Shown here in pieces: positions 22,801 through 37,800 of a stretch of DNA of 64,000 nt (position 1 is its first letter; the number at the start of each line of letters is the position of its first letter). A program made the position numbers and the translations under genes. The notes under the pieces were generated by a model. That model had not been told where the DNA came from and did not search any database. It worked only from the letters and a program-made list of their open reading frames with translations. Source of the DNA: Sabellastarte sp. h YS-2021 (taxonomy: Eukaryota > Annelida > Polychaeta > Sabellida > Sabellidae); NCBI GenBank assembly GCA_964017235.1, contig OZ024927.1, positions 45,265,293 to 45,329,292 on the forward strand, written 5' to 3'.

Positions 22801-25800
22801 GAAATGGTGCGAGATAGAGCAATTTCAGCTGAATTTTGGGCCAGGCCATATGTGCAGTCATATGCACCTTTTTTTCCAAAAAAAAAAAAAAAAAAAAAAA
22901 ATAATCATGCTAACACTATTTTTGAAGGCCATCTTAAATTTAAATGTAAAAACATGTATATGTCAGAAACGGTGAGAGATGGAACGATTTGGACTGAATC
23001 TTTTACCCAGCATATATGCAGAGTCATCTGCAATGCAGAAAAAAAACACATTTATCACAAACAGCAAGACCCAATAATTTGGGCCATAAAGCACTATTGC
23101 TCATTGGGATGCTTTGTTCTTGCTCTGCAAAAACATTTCTTTCTTTTACAAAGCAATATTAAAGTTTATATATGTAATACAATTATTAATATTTGTGAGA
23201 ATGGCTCTAAGCTATAAATATTATTGTATGTCATTAAAATCCTGCATTATTTCTGAACTACCTAATATTTTTCTTGAATATTGTTATTCTCAAATTAAGG
23301 TCTGAAAAATCACTTTAATTTTTTTTTTTTGAGATCTGGTATATTTTCAAAATTTGAAATTTTTATTATTAATTTTAATAGAGGTGTGTATTATTGTATC
23401 CCCAGACGAAAGTCGGGGATACTTGGAATTCAGTACGGTCACGCTGCCACCACAGAGATTTCCTTTCGGACGCGATCACTTAAAAAATATTTTAGTTAGA
23501 CCTTTCAAATTTGGTTTGTGGCTATATATGGGAAATGCCACGAATGCTGTTGTGACCTTGACATTCAATTTCAAGGTCACTGGTGGCCTCTTAAAGGTCA
23601 GATTTTGACCATTTTTTCACATTTTGGCCCAATTCTCATATACAGAAAGTTAGATCATCCTGTGGCTGGTATATATAATAAATATATATATGCCCTCTGT
23701 AAGCATGCAGAAATTTGACCTTGAAGCTCTTCATTGAATATCATCCACAGACCGCCAGAGTACCTCATGGAGGCCATTTTTGGACTCTGTGTAGAGAGAT
23801 TTCACCGTTACCGCTCTAACAAAAAAAATGTAGCTAGCCTTCTCAAATTTGCAGGATATATTCATAACCATAAAGTCTTGCCTGGGAATATTTTTGGCCT
23901 TATTTTGAAAAACAAGATGGCTGCCACGGCCCACAGGTGTTTCTTTGTCAGTCATGAAAAGTGCTTATATCTCCCTTATTATTGGTCCTAGAGGTTTGGA
24001 ATGGGTAAACCAACCTGTAGGAAATCATGGGCTGGGAATCTTTTGGTGTGGTCAGATTTGACGGTGGACCCCTCCTTCAAGGTCAAATGAAGACATCCAA
24101 ACTTAAAAGTGCTTATAACTCGCTTATTATTGGTCCTAGATGTTTGGGATGGTAAACCAACCTATAGGAAATCATGGGCTGGGAATCTTTTGGTGTAGTC
24201 GGATTTGACCTTGGGCTCCTCCTTCAAGGTCAAATGAAGATACCGAAAGTTAAAAGTGCTTATAATTCGCCTATTATTGGTCGTACAGGTTTGGGATGTT
24301 AAACCAATCTATAGGAAATCATGGGCTGGGAATCTTCTGGTGTAGTCAGATTTGACCTTTGAGCCCTCCTTGAAGGTCGAATGTGGTCCTTCATACCTAT
24401 AATGGTGTATATCTCCCTGATTATTGGTCGTAGAGGTTTGGATGTGGAGACGACTTATGGGAAATCATGTGCCCCAAATTTTTGGGTTGGTTCAGATTTG
24501 ATCTTAGGCCCCTCCTTTAAGGTCGAACGTGGTCCTTGATACTTATAATGACCTATATCTCCCTTATTATTGGTCGCACCTTATAATTTGGCATAGAGGT
24601 TTGGGATGTCAAGATAACTTACAGGAAACCGTGTGCCCCAATTCTTGTGATGGGGTCAGATTTGAGCGTTGACCCCTCCTTGGAAGTCACATTTAGTCCC
24701 TGATATCTGTAGTGGCATGTGTCTCACTTATAATAGGTTGTAGCTTTTTTGGTTGTGAAGACAACTTATGGGAAGTCGTGTGCTTCGAATCTTTTGGTAA
24801 TTATCATGGTGAACCCCTCATTCGAGCTTGAATGTGGTCTTTCATACTCTGAAGTCTGAATTCTGATTGAATTCTGTATGAAAATATATTAATGTTTTGA
24901 ACACCATATTTAAGTATGCATGTACTGATGTCATTATGACGGTATCATTTTTAAATATATTCAATATTGATTTATAATGGTTCTATATTTTAGTATCAAT
25001 ATTGAAAATGACATACAAAGCCAAATTAAAGTTTGATACATGAATATTGATGTCACAATTCAATAACAACACTAATGTATATGCTTGGTAATTTTTGTAC
25101 CCAAAATCTTTTGGCAGTGTTTCATTTTGTGGATTTGTAACCGCCATGATTTTTGTTGACAACTTGAACTAAAATTATGTTCAGATTGACAAGAAACAGA
25201 TGGCAGCTGAAGGCATGGTAAAAAGAGTGAAGAAAGAAGTGGAAATCCACAGTCGACTGAAACATCCCTCTATTGTTGAGGTATATGTATTTTGATAATT
25301 GGTATCTGTGATATTAATAAACTCAGAGTTGTTGTAATAACAGTGTTAATAGTGGAATTGTAAATATCAGTGGCATGAAATTTCAATATGTTTACCAAAA
25401 TTGAAACATCAGATAAATCTTGACAGTGTTAAGAAATAAAAATTTTAGACTGATTTGACATGACAAATTTAAAAATTTGATAATTAACTCCTATTATGGA
25501 AAAACCAACATTTTATCCGAGGTACATTTTCTATTGGTTTGAAAATATCAATGCTCTTGCATAACCAGTTTTACTAAAGAGGCTAAAAAAATCCCAGGAA
25601 TTCGTAAAATCGATAAGAAGTTAATCACCATAAAATAAATCAACTTATTCAAAGTTTATTGCACTTATATAAATTTGTACTGCTATCCTAATGTTGATAG
25701 TTTTAAATAGGAGAAAAATACACATTAATAACATTCATGTATGAGTTTTGTGTTCAACAAGCTTGTGTGATTATTAAGATAAATTATTGAGTTATAAAAG

Positions 25801-28800
25801 CATATCTAAACCTAACTTACTGTAGTCCAAAGACTATTCAGATATCTGGTGGTTGGTGAATTTTAAATGATAAACAGATTGGGAAACTGTCATAACTTAA
25901 ATGTATATGTGTGAAGAACTTTGAACACCATTATTTATTATTATAATTTTAGCAAATTGCTAACTAAATATTATAGGCTGAACAATTAAATTCTGTGACA
26001 GAGTCATCATATGAGTATTGCACAAACTAGATCATGTTATTTGAGGCAGTGATAAAAATCATAAAACTGAAAAATTTATAGTAAGGCTGTTCCAAGTTGA
26101 AAATATAAAGAAGGTTTATAGTGTAACTCAGCATGGGACTCTAAATACATATCTTTGTTTCTTGGTCTTTTCAGATTTTCTAAGGAAAAATAAGTTTTGA
26201 AAGAATGTATCTGTTTAGTTTACTCTAGTGAAAGGGAAACTCATGAAGGTATGAGTGTAGGTAAACAAAGTATTGGAATCCTTCTATTCTCCACCCTGTT
26301 TATTATAGTGTTGAAGGTTCAAAAGAGGCTCATTGAAGTGTAAGAGTGTATATATGATCAATAGGACATTCTTAATTCTCAGTTTGACAATTCAAGCACG
26401 TCTAAACAAGGTGGGAAATTGTTCTTTGATTATAAGTTTAGGTTGGTTTACAAAGCATCTTTTGAAATTGTTTATAAAAAGAAAGTCCTTAAAGCCCCTG
26501 AGTTTAAAATATTGCTTTTCAAAGAAAATGTAGACTGTAGAGTAAAAAGATTAAATAACATATTGATAGACTGTAACAGTTTCAAAGCTAAATAATATAA
26601 ATGCTGTAAATAAAGGTGAAATTCTGGCCAGTGTGACACTGTATTGTGAAGACAGCCTTTCTGTCAGGGCCTGTCTTGTGAACAGTTGTAACTTGAAAAG
26701 GAGTTTGGATAAAAGACCTGAATAATCAATCTATTTATAGTATCAGCTGAAGAGAAGTTATCGATACATTTACATATCCAGCTTGATAACTGAAAGAGTT
26801 TTGTCCTCCAGACACCACCAATCCCCTCTACACAAATTAGCTTTCTGTTCTGAACTCACAGAACACTATAATTTCACAGTGATCTGTTTCTGACAATGCC
26901 AGTTATAGTAATTTTGTAGGGGGACATTAGATTAATCAGGCAATGCTGGGCTATCTTAAAATTCTGATACACTGAAGTACCTGAGTTGTCATGTACATTA
27001 ACAAGTAATGAAAAGGGTTTGCGAAATGTTTATAATCTTAGACATAATTTTTCTTGCAGCCAGTGCTTTTACTATGAAGTTTTTAACAGTTTGATTCATA
27101 TGAAATGTAATTATGATATGTGGAACATGGCAAGATGAGAAAAAAACAGGTATTCAATCAGGTGTTCAATTTTGTTTGTGTGTTATGTATATCCTCTTAC
27201 ATAAATGTTAGTATTGTGTAAATTACCAAAGTTTCACATATACATGACTATATTTTATCCAACTCTTAATCAGTTTTATCAATCAATAAGGATAATAGAT
27301 ATAATGTCAGTCATATCTCATATATTGTGAGACTAATGCCATTTTATTAACTTAATCAGACTTGGTATTAATTATGCATGTATTTTTTAGTTTGTCGTGG
27401 GTGTTTGACTATGTATATTAAGTGCATTAAGCTTCTGATAAATGAGGTTTTTGGATAGCCAAATGAAAGAGTTATATGACTATTGTTGGCCTGGTCTTTT
27501 TGACAGGATATGGGGTTTCAGTGAATTGATCCATTCTTGCCATTGTATCCTCTGAATCAAGATTCCAGTGTTGTGAAAAATAGGACTGGCCAGACAAGAC
27601 TTAAACTCTCACTAGAAAGTTTGGTTTAATATCCATTTTAAGTAGTTGTGCATAAAATCCCCCACCATCTTATTTGATAAATATAGATGGGAAAAATATT
27701 GCTTTAATGTTTTCTTCATTCAAATACATATGATAATCAGACCATCCCATTATAAACTTGACAAAATTGTGTCATATTTCAGTCAATTAATCCATATACA
27801 TATAACTGTGTGGTGTTTTGGTCTTGTTAGTTTAATAGTTTTATGTGTGCTCTAAATCATAGGAAGCTCAGTAAAAACAAAGGACAATACTTTACATACT
27901 AGCCTGTAAATCTTTTTTTCTAAAATGTTTCTGCAGGAAAGCCTAAAAGTCATTGAACACCTCTCTTCTGCACTAGTGTTTTCAATTATACCAAAAGGTT
28001 TAATTCACAAGAAAAAAGTTTACAATTTTATATTATTATTTAATCCATCTGATGGATGTAAGTTCACAGTTGTACAGAAGTCTTGAATCTTAATATGAAT
28101 CCTGTTAAGAGGAATGGTATAATGGATTAAGGGTAACTGCAGAAATAGCACAAGCTAACAGAGCGTGCACTGACATCCCTCCATTTTCTTTGTGACATAT
28201 TTTGTTTAATTCTGAAGATTTGTCACAAAATTAAGGTATTGAATTACCAACATAGTGTATTTTTATCTGCATAAAAGCCCTGTGAACAATGCATTTTTCA
28301 GAAGGGTGGACTCCCTGGACTGCTATTTGAGAGGAAGAACCCACTAAAGTGTCTGGGAGCAACGATCAATAATTAATAATTATATGCTTCACAAGGGGTA
28401 TCTTGATTGTCATATTCTGGGAGAACTTAAAATATTAGAATCAAACCTTAAATCTGAAGAAATAACAAACTTTAACCTAAAATATATATTTAGATTTTAA
28501 AGCATTCTTGATCAGAACTGGCATGTTTTGTGGGAATAAAATCACATGGTTGTGCCACCTCAGGTTTCCCTATGTGTGAAAATTGGTAGTTGAGTGGTTA
28601 CCAAATAGTATGCTTCAAGCCCTTTTGGTAAGTACTGTCAAAGCAGTCGGTTTTCAATCTGTTCCTTGCTTGCAGCTGTACAACTTCTTTGAGGATGTGA
28701 CCTATGTCTACCTGGTGATGGAAATGTGTCACAATGGGGAGTTCTACAGCTACTTAAGGTCCAACTGTAAGGTGTTAGAGGAGGAGGAGGCACGACATTA

Positions 28801-31800
28801 CATGCGGCGAGTAGTGGAGGGACTGCTGTATCTGCACTCCCATGGCATCCTGCACCGAGACCTCACACTTGCCAACCTGCTACTCACCAAGGAGATGGAC
28901 GTGGTAAGTCACAGATGGTAGTAAACATTTAAACTCCCGTAACCACATGTTGTTATAGGAAACAAATCATGGGTAATATGAAATCATACTTTCCAACAAG
29001 TTTAGAAATTGTAATGTGTAATGATTTAGTTGAGGGATATCACAGCTATATGTTGGTGAAACAATTTAGAAAATAAGAGAAATCTATTACTCTATGTGAT
29101 GTTAAACTACTTAATAATCTGTATTCCCTTTAAAAGATACACATGCATGGGCACACACACACCCAAACAAGAAACATTACAACAATGAAAAAAGAAAAAC
29201 CCTCTCAGATCATAAAAAGTAATGTCAGTCATCATTGAACAGTGTTTTAATCCGTGTATTTGATGAAAAAGAGATAGAAATCCAGAAGGAAAGCCCATAT
29301 ATGGTACTGAGTGATTGCAATCATGTTGAGATCAAAAGGATAATGTGTGAAAAGAACTTTGAGCAAAAACTTTTGTTGATTGTGTAAGAAAAACCTTGTT
29401 GCTTGTCTGGAAGAAGTCAATCCCATAAATAACACTGAGGCTATTTGATATGCGGTGATTGATTACAAAGTACCATGTCCTGCATATGATTTGCAAGTAA
29501 AAAGCTCTTTTGTGATACCAATGGTGATCAGTGATAAACATTTTGTATTCTGTTAACTAATGAATCACCAGTATTAAAAACACTTTGCACATGCCTGTTT
29601 TAAGATCTACTTTACTTTTACGAAAACAAATGTTTCAGAAAGCTAGTCATTTTTCATATTTATACAAGTTTGTATAAGTATGGGCTCTTCATGAATTGCA
29701 AGGTCAAGTGCCACTGATACACTGTTATGATAAGGTGCCATGGATATCTTTATTTGTTTATGCTAATTGTATTTTGTGTGTACTGTATTAAAATTTGGCG
29801 GTGAGTTGCATGATGAGTTAATCAACTTACAATGTAACAAAGTATGTGTTACATACTTAGACGTATATTTTAAATTCTGAATATTATCTCCAAACTAAGA
29901 CATTTATAAGGCACCTTTGATTTTGCCGCTGTGTTATTATTTATCAAATTTTAAAAACAGTAATGGAAACTGGAAAGGGATCTTAGAATACAATATCTAA
30001 GCAAGTAAAATTGAGGTCCAACCTCGACAATGTTTAATCACGACTGGCGACGACTTTGAAGTCCTCCATCACCCATACTATAAAGTATAAACACGGCTGG
30101 TGTTTGTCATTGCCACTTTCCCTCCATAAACCCATAAAGCCTGTAGCACATCCGTAGTAATGATTTCCACCCCCCAATCCCACTCCCCCAAGTTTTGCGA
30201 CTGGCAAAGACGTGCTATTCGTGGCTAGTCTTTGTTCATGAGTATTGCCATAGTATAATCATGTATGTGTGACACAAGTGTGATGGAGCAATAGTTCTGA
30301 TTTCAAAAGGTTTTCATACTGAATCGTGTCAAAATGTTTTACAGTAGTTGTTTTATGCTTGTGTTTTTGTTTGTTTTTTTCTTTCATTCAGAAAATTGGT
30401 GACTTTGGTTTGGCTACACAGCTACAGGTTCCTGATGAGAAGCACTTTACCATGTGTGGGACACCCAATTACATCTCTCCGTGAGTAAATAATCATTTAG
30501 CATCCCTTGAAAATGGCATTTATTTGTTTTTGGATCAAGCTTCCTCACCACTACCACCACAAGTTTATGGTCTCATTTGAATATCTCCCTTATCAGTGGC
30601 CACTTTTTTTTTATCATTTTTGGCCCTTTGTACCTTAGGCATGGGAAATTTTTTTCCACATACTTATATTTGACTTTAACCAAGGTCACAGTGTGAAAAA
30701 TAAGGTTTTATGAGTATGCTGTCACTCATCAAAATCTACGTACTGCAGTTGGTTGTGATTGTAAATACACGTTAATAATATCAAAATCTCAAACTGATTT
30801 GATTTTGGGGGGAAGTGAACCAAATTTGGGCCATTTGTTTTTTTCATACCAGGTAGCAGTGAAAAAACTTAAATCCACCTCCGGGATGAAACTGATGTCA
30901 GATTTCATAAGAGGTAAGAGGGAAACCATATGCAGGGAGTCTAGAAAGCCTATCAGATTTACACACCTGGCCCCTGCTTCCCTTATGGGTCCTACTGGGG
31001 TCATAACATTGCAAATTTTCTGTTTATGCCTTGTATCTATTTTATTGCTTTTAGAGCCTTAGAATGTATTACGAGGTAATGGAAAACCATATGCAGGGAA
31101 TCTCAAAAGCCAGTTAATTTTACCCCCAGGTGCCCCTTATGGGTCAAATTGGGGTTGTAAAATCACAGTATAGTGTTTATTGCTTGTATCTCCTTCATTT
31201 TTGCTTTTTACCCCACAGCTTTTTAATACTGTTTTCACGCATGGCATCAGGAGGTCAGGCAGCGAGAAAAAGTTCTCCAGGCTGTGTATCAGCAACCATA
31301 AGGTGTAGGAAGTGGTTGATACTTGGTAGGGATATTGCTTTGGGGTTGTAGGTGTGCAACATCATGGTGTGATCTTGATTTGACCTTGTTGTAGTGACCA
31401 TGAGTTATAAAATCTGATCCAGGCTCTTTCTTGAATTCCATAGGGTGTAGAAGGTTGACACTTGGTAGAGACTTTGGTCGGGGGTATAGGTGTGCATCAT
31501 GGTTTGACTTTTAACTTTGGCTCTGGCAAAGTGTGTTCACCTGTCATGTTTCTCTTATGACAAAGATATATGGATTGCTGCAACTGATTATTATATGTAC
31601 TTTTACATAATTGTGCTATTTCCAGTAACAGCTATTCTCCAATTAATAAATTTTACAGCTTTATAATTTTTAGTTTATTGATTAATGCTGTCATCTTGCT
31701 ATTGAATTGTTTTGGTCTTAATACCTTATCTTTACATTCATTTTCCCTACTTAAACATTATTTTTAACCTTTATATCACTGACACTGCTCTGAAAATATC

Positions 31801-34800
31801 CCGATCTTTATACTGTTTCACTACTTTTATATCTCATGGTGTTAAACACTATTTCCCCAGGCTGTGAGGTACGAGCAACCCTGATGCTGTTTTCAGTTTC
31901 GTGCCCAAATGTCAGACCTCTTTGTGCAATATTTCCTGAGTACAAGATGCTTTTTGTAGGATTTTCACAAGTTTTAATATTTATTAAATGATTCCACTGC
32001 TAAATATATTTAGTAACTACTAAAATGGACATACACATTCATAGGATATAATTTTCCTGTTAGAAATTCATTTTGCCTGTACATTATGCTCTCTTTAGTA
32101 CCATGTTATGACTTGAAATTACAGACACAAAAAGTAGTAAAAGTACCCTTTCAAAGAATATGGAACTATAGTCTAAGGGTGGTACAGTTTATAACTTCCT
32201 TGTCCAGTTGTCAGTAAACAAATGAGAACAAAAACGGAATTTTCTGGTTGTGGTCCATGGTCATTTACATATGTTAAGTAATTTCTTTACAGCCTTTTTG
32301 TCACTGTAAAGTACTGAATCTAATAAGATTAAATGAAAATTTGATACATTCAGTTATAAGTATCACAGAACTAAGCATAAATACAAAGATTTATAAAGTA
32401 AACAGAAAATACCTTGGGGTTTTTTTCCTCGGTTGTCAAGGTAATCATAAAATCAGCCAATCACAAGTGTGTATACATAATACATCTTGTAACCAAATGA
32501 CAACTGGATGGTCCAGTTTGCCATTTACACCCTTACTACTATCTACTGATGGAACGATAGTCTACAGACATCAAATGGTCAGTCGAAAGTCACATTATTA
32601 GCAATGATTCAGGGTTTCAGATTCGCGTCAGCCATTGGTCATTGACCGAATTGTGCAATGAAAACCCGAATTTTAAATAGAAGACTGGGACATATTGCGA
32701 CAATAGAAGATCTAGCCATCTTTTTATTTAAAAAATATGAAGTCATGTTACAACTCACGAGACCCTAAAATTTCACAAGATCTACATTATTTTTATTGTA
32801 GCCAGGTCTGGCCATCTTTTTATTTGCAAAATATGAAGTCTCATGACAAGCCACGAGACCTGCAAGGAAATCCCAGGGGAAATCTGTGTCCTCATATCTT
32901 CTTATGCACATTAATGACTTGAGTGCTATGGCCTTGAGTTCTGGAGTTTAAAGTATTTGATCTTCGTCTATGCTTCCATTTTATAAAATATTGCAAGGAA
33001 ATCCCAGGGGAAATCCGATGTCGTCATATCTTCTCATGAATATTAATTACTTAGGTGCTATGGCCGTGAGTTCTCGAGTTTAAAGTATTTGATCTTCGTC
33101 GAGATGTCTAGTGGTGCGATAAAGAGGTGCAGTGAGAGTTGCGATCCAGGAAAAAATCCAGTTCCGAATCTGGTTCCGACTTTTACAATTTACCTTTTCC
33201 AAATGCCAGTAATCTGATAATAAACTCTTTTTTTGTCAATTTGGTGTTGAATAAAACAGCATCCAATTATTTCACTATATTTTATTTTTAGTAACACCTG
33301 ATCATTGAACATCATAAAGACTTTTTGACATTTAACTAAAATGAGATTTTTATTATGATCCAGTAAATTTTATTTCCCATTCTTGTAGGGTCATTGACTT
33401 TAATGACTTAATTTTAGCAACCTGAATGAAAATTTGATTGACAAGAATTCTGTCCTAAATTCTACAAAAATGTCTTAAATGTTTTTCTAGTCTTAGGACA
33501 GAATGTCTGGCCAGACTTTTCACATAGCAGAATCACTGTGATTGATCTGGAAGTAGTACACATCAATTCATCATTATTACTGAGAATTTCATAAAATTTA
33601 CAGATACCTTTCCTCAGTTATCTCAATATATGCATGTTTTTAAAATATTTTAGGAAGTTTCCTTTAATATTTATTTATTTATTTATTTATTCATTCGTAC
33701 ATCAGATAGTACACAGGTTACAATTTTGAGCTAAACACAGTTGAACTAAACACAGTTGAACATATACACAAGGTTTATACAGTGCTAACAAATTCTATGA
33801 TATCATACAAATCATTCTTAAATGGTATTTGATTTGTTTCTATCAGAGATATAAAATCTGCTAATATACCGTATCTGACAAGTACATCTTCATTATACAT
33901 TTCTGACATTGTTTTTATCACTGACTGGTTAAATGCACCATAGTTTATGTTATACTTGTCTATTCTATATCTGTAGACTAATAAATTTAGAGTATTACAT
34001 ACAGACGATTGACTTCCTTGTAATGCTATGTCACAGCATAACTTTATTAATTGATTTTCAGTCTTATGAACCATCTTATGAAAAAAATTTAAAAAACGGC
34101 TATGTAACTGAACATCGACAGGGAGATCATTGCATATAAGTGGCAAATAGATAGATCTACATTTGTAGGGTAGTTGTAGAAGATATCGAATACTTTTTCT
34201 CCAAGCAGTTAGGAAGGTATTTACAGTTTTACTGCTATAATCCCACAAACTAGAACCATATACTGACATACAGAAGGTTTTAAATAACTTATACTTAATC
34301 TCTCTTGATACGTTAGGGAAAGTAGCCTTTAAACTATTAACATTAACATAGAACATATCTGTGATATTCTTTACACAAGAACCCTTATTATCAATATTGA
34401 GAGTGATTCCTAGATGATTAGCACTCTTAGCTGATTTGATAAATATACCATTGAAAAACATACCTTCAATAACTGAACTCTGTGTATAATGTAGTAACTG
34501 GTACTTATCAGGATTAAATGATATACTGTATTCAGAACTAAATTTACCACATATTTCTAACTGTAACCGCATGGCTGTTTGACTTGGGGTAATAATAACA
34601 ATATCATCAGCATAACTAAAGCTCCCCATATACTTTGTACCAATGTAACACCCATACCCTGAATTCTTTAATTCTATTAACAGTTTATCAATATACATAG
34701 TAAAGAGTACAGGAGAGAGCACTCCTCCCTGTTTCACACCATTTGTTACAGTGCATAAATTTGAAAATAAATTGATAGATTTGTCATGAATTTTGGGTTT

Positions 34801-37800
34801 ATGTCTACCGCCATATTTACAGGAAGTGAGTGTTTTTGGTGGATTGTAAATATTGGAACACCATTATTCTTAGCCGATCAACAATTATGTCATCCTGAAT
34901 GTGATCCAACCAACAATAGAGTAAAAGAATCGATTATGGCTCTATTATCGCTCGGAAACATGGATGATTAATCGACCATACAAATTTGAGGCAATTCCCA
35001 TCATTACTACTATCTGATAATTTCTTTTTATAAGTTTTCTGAATTAAGAGCCAACAAAATAAGGCTTTATGTTTTTGAAGTTTTTGGGACTGTATGTGGA
35101 TAGTCAAGTTTCCCTTTTTACCCCACAGCCCTTAAGGGCTGTTGGGGTATTGTTTTCACCCATGGTGTCCGGATGGGCGGGCGGGTGGCGGGAAATAGTT
35201 TGTCCGGCCTGTATCTCGGAAACTGTAAGGTGTAGGAAGTTGATACTTGGTAGGGACATTGGTTAGGGGGTGTAGTTGTGCAACGTCATAGTCTGACCTT
35301 GATTTGACCTTTGACCTTGCCGTAGTGACCTTGACCTATAAAATCTTGTCCGGCCTGTATCTCGGAAACTGTAAGGTGTAGGAAGTTGATACTTGGTAGG
35401 GATATTGGTTAGGGGGTGTAGGTGTGCAGCGTCATGGTCTGACCTTGATTTGACCTTTGACCTTGCCATAGTGACCTTGACCTATAAAATGTTGTCCGGG
35501 CTATATCTCGGAAAATGTAAGGCTTGGGAAGTTGATATTTGGTAGGGACATTGGTTAGGGGGTGTAGGTGTGCAACGTCATGGTGTGACCTTGATTTGAC
35601 CTTTGACCTTGCCGTAGTGACCTTGACCTATAAAATGTTGTCCGGGCTATATCTCAGAAACTGTAAGGTGTAGGAAGTTGATACGTGGTACGGATATTGG
35701 TTAGGGGGTGTAGGTGTGCAACGTCATGGTGTGACCTTGATTTGACCTTTGACCTTGCCGTAGTGGCCTTGACCTATAAAATCTTGTCCAGTCTATATCT
35801 CAGAAACCGTAAGGTGTAGGAAGTTGATACTTGGTAGGGATATTGCTTAGGGGGTGTAGGTGTGCAGCGTCATGTTCTGACCTTGATTTGACCTTTGACT
35901 TTGCCGTAGTGACCTTGACCTATAAAATGTTGTCTGGGCTATATCTCAGAAACCGTAAGGTGTAGGAAGTTGATACTTGGTAGGGATATTGATTAGGGGG
36001 TGTAGGTGTGCAACGTCATGGTCTGACCTTGATTTGACCTTTGACTTTGCCGTAGTGACCTTGACCTATAAAATGTTGTCTGGGCTATATCTCAGAAACC
36101 GTAAGGTGTAGGAAGTTGATACTTGGTAGGGATATTGATTAGGGGGTGTAGGTGTGCAATGTCATGGTCTGACCTTGATTTGACCTTTAACCTTGCTGTA
36201 GTGACCTTGACCTATAAAATATTGTCCGGGCTTTATCTCGGAAACTGTTAGGTGCAGGAAGTTGATATTTGGTAGAGACATTGGCTAGGGGGTGTAGGTG
36301 TGCAGCATCATGGTGTGACCTTGATTTGACCTTTGACCTTGCCATAGTGACCTTGACCTATAAAATCGTCAGGGCTGTATCTCGGAAACCGTAAGGTATA
36401 GGAAGTTGATACTTGGTAGGGACATTGGTTATTGGCTATAGGTGTGTATTATCATGGTGTGACCTTAATTTGACCTTTTACCTTGCCGTAGTGACCTTGA
36501 CCTTTAAATCTTGTTGCACCTTTGGGTCTGTCTTTTGATGCAGATTAAGCAAAAGTCATATTAGAATTTATTAAGAATTTTACTTTCATAACTTCCCATT
36601 GTAAGAGATAGAATTTCATCAAGTGAGCCGCAGATTTTACTCCAACACCACACATAAGCATTCATTAAATGTATTACCACTTCTGTATGCATGGTAATAT
36701 TCAAACCATCTAAACCATAATTCGGAAATGCAGATGTATATAAAGAATGTTGAATTTTAGTTTACTGATTAATGCTGTCATCTTGTCATTGAATTATCTT
36801 GTTTTAATACTTCATCTTTATACGCATTATCTTTCTTTTAAACATTATTTCTCCATTTAAACATTGTTTGGACCTTTATATAACTGACGGTGCTCTGAAA
36901 GTATCCTGAAGTTTGTACTGGTACAGTACTTCTATATCTCATGGTGTTGAAAATATTTCCCAAGGCTGTGGGGTACGGGCATCTCTGATGCTATTTTTAA
37001 TGTGTTATTGTACGTCACTGTATTTGTTATCAGGGAGGTGGCTAGCCGGTCAGCACATGGATTAGAGGCAGATGTGTGGTCAGTGGGATGCATGTTGTAC
37101 ACCATGCTGGTTGGAAAGCCGCCCTTTGACACACATGGAGTGAGAAACACACTGAACAGAGTCATATCTGCAGAGTTTGACCTGCCCAACAAACTTTCTA
37201 GTGAGGCAAAACACCTCATCAAAGCCCTTCTTAAAAAGAACCCAAAGGAGCGCTTGCCCCTTGACAGTAAGTCCTCGAGTCGATAAGATATAGTGTTAGA
37301 CTAGTTCTTATTGTTGGATATCATATAATGGTATACTGATGACACTCCCTTTCTTTGCCAAATTTCTGTAAATATTTATTGCTTCTAGTTTTTCTTATAT
37401 TTTACCTATGTATGATCTGTGTAGATTGTGTTGAAATTTTTAAGAAAAAAGGGGTAAACAAAAAACCTATCCCACTGAAATATTTAATAAATAAAACAAA
37501 AGTAAAACCAACAGCATGTGTGTTTACTATAAGTGTTTGTACTTTGTATTAAATGTAACATATTATTTCACTGTAGAAATTCTACACCACCCATTCATGA
37601 CTAAAAGGGGCCTAGAGTCAGCAGCATATCCACTTTCAAAGGTAATGTGCTATTAACTAGATTTATGGAATTATATTCATAAAATTATATTTAACTTTTG
37701 AAAGATTTTTGCAACAATTTAAAGAAGAGTCGTGTTTATAAATGTGTTTTCACATTATTTATAGTTTATAATTACCAATAAATGCTATAAAAGTACAAGG

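Noticed and set aside
23354-23608. 84-residue open frame beginning near the TATCCCC hairpin
   Set aside because: It translates the 5' hairpin and lead-in of a satellite-cored element.
28583-28675. In-frame extension of PLK4 exon 4 upstream to an ATG at 28583
   Set aside because: A TTGCAG acceptor at 28675 gives the exact family junction (IVE then LYNFFED); upstream residues have no PLK4 similarity.
35069-35469. Small open frames within the 146-bp array
   Set aside because: Sequence is tandem satellite; coding potential is incidental.
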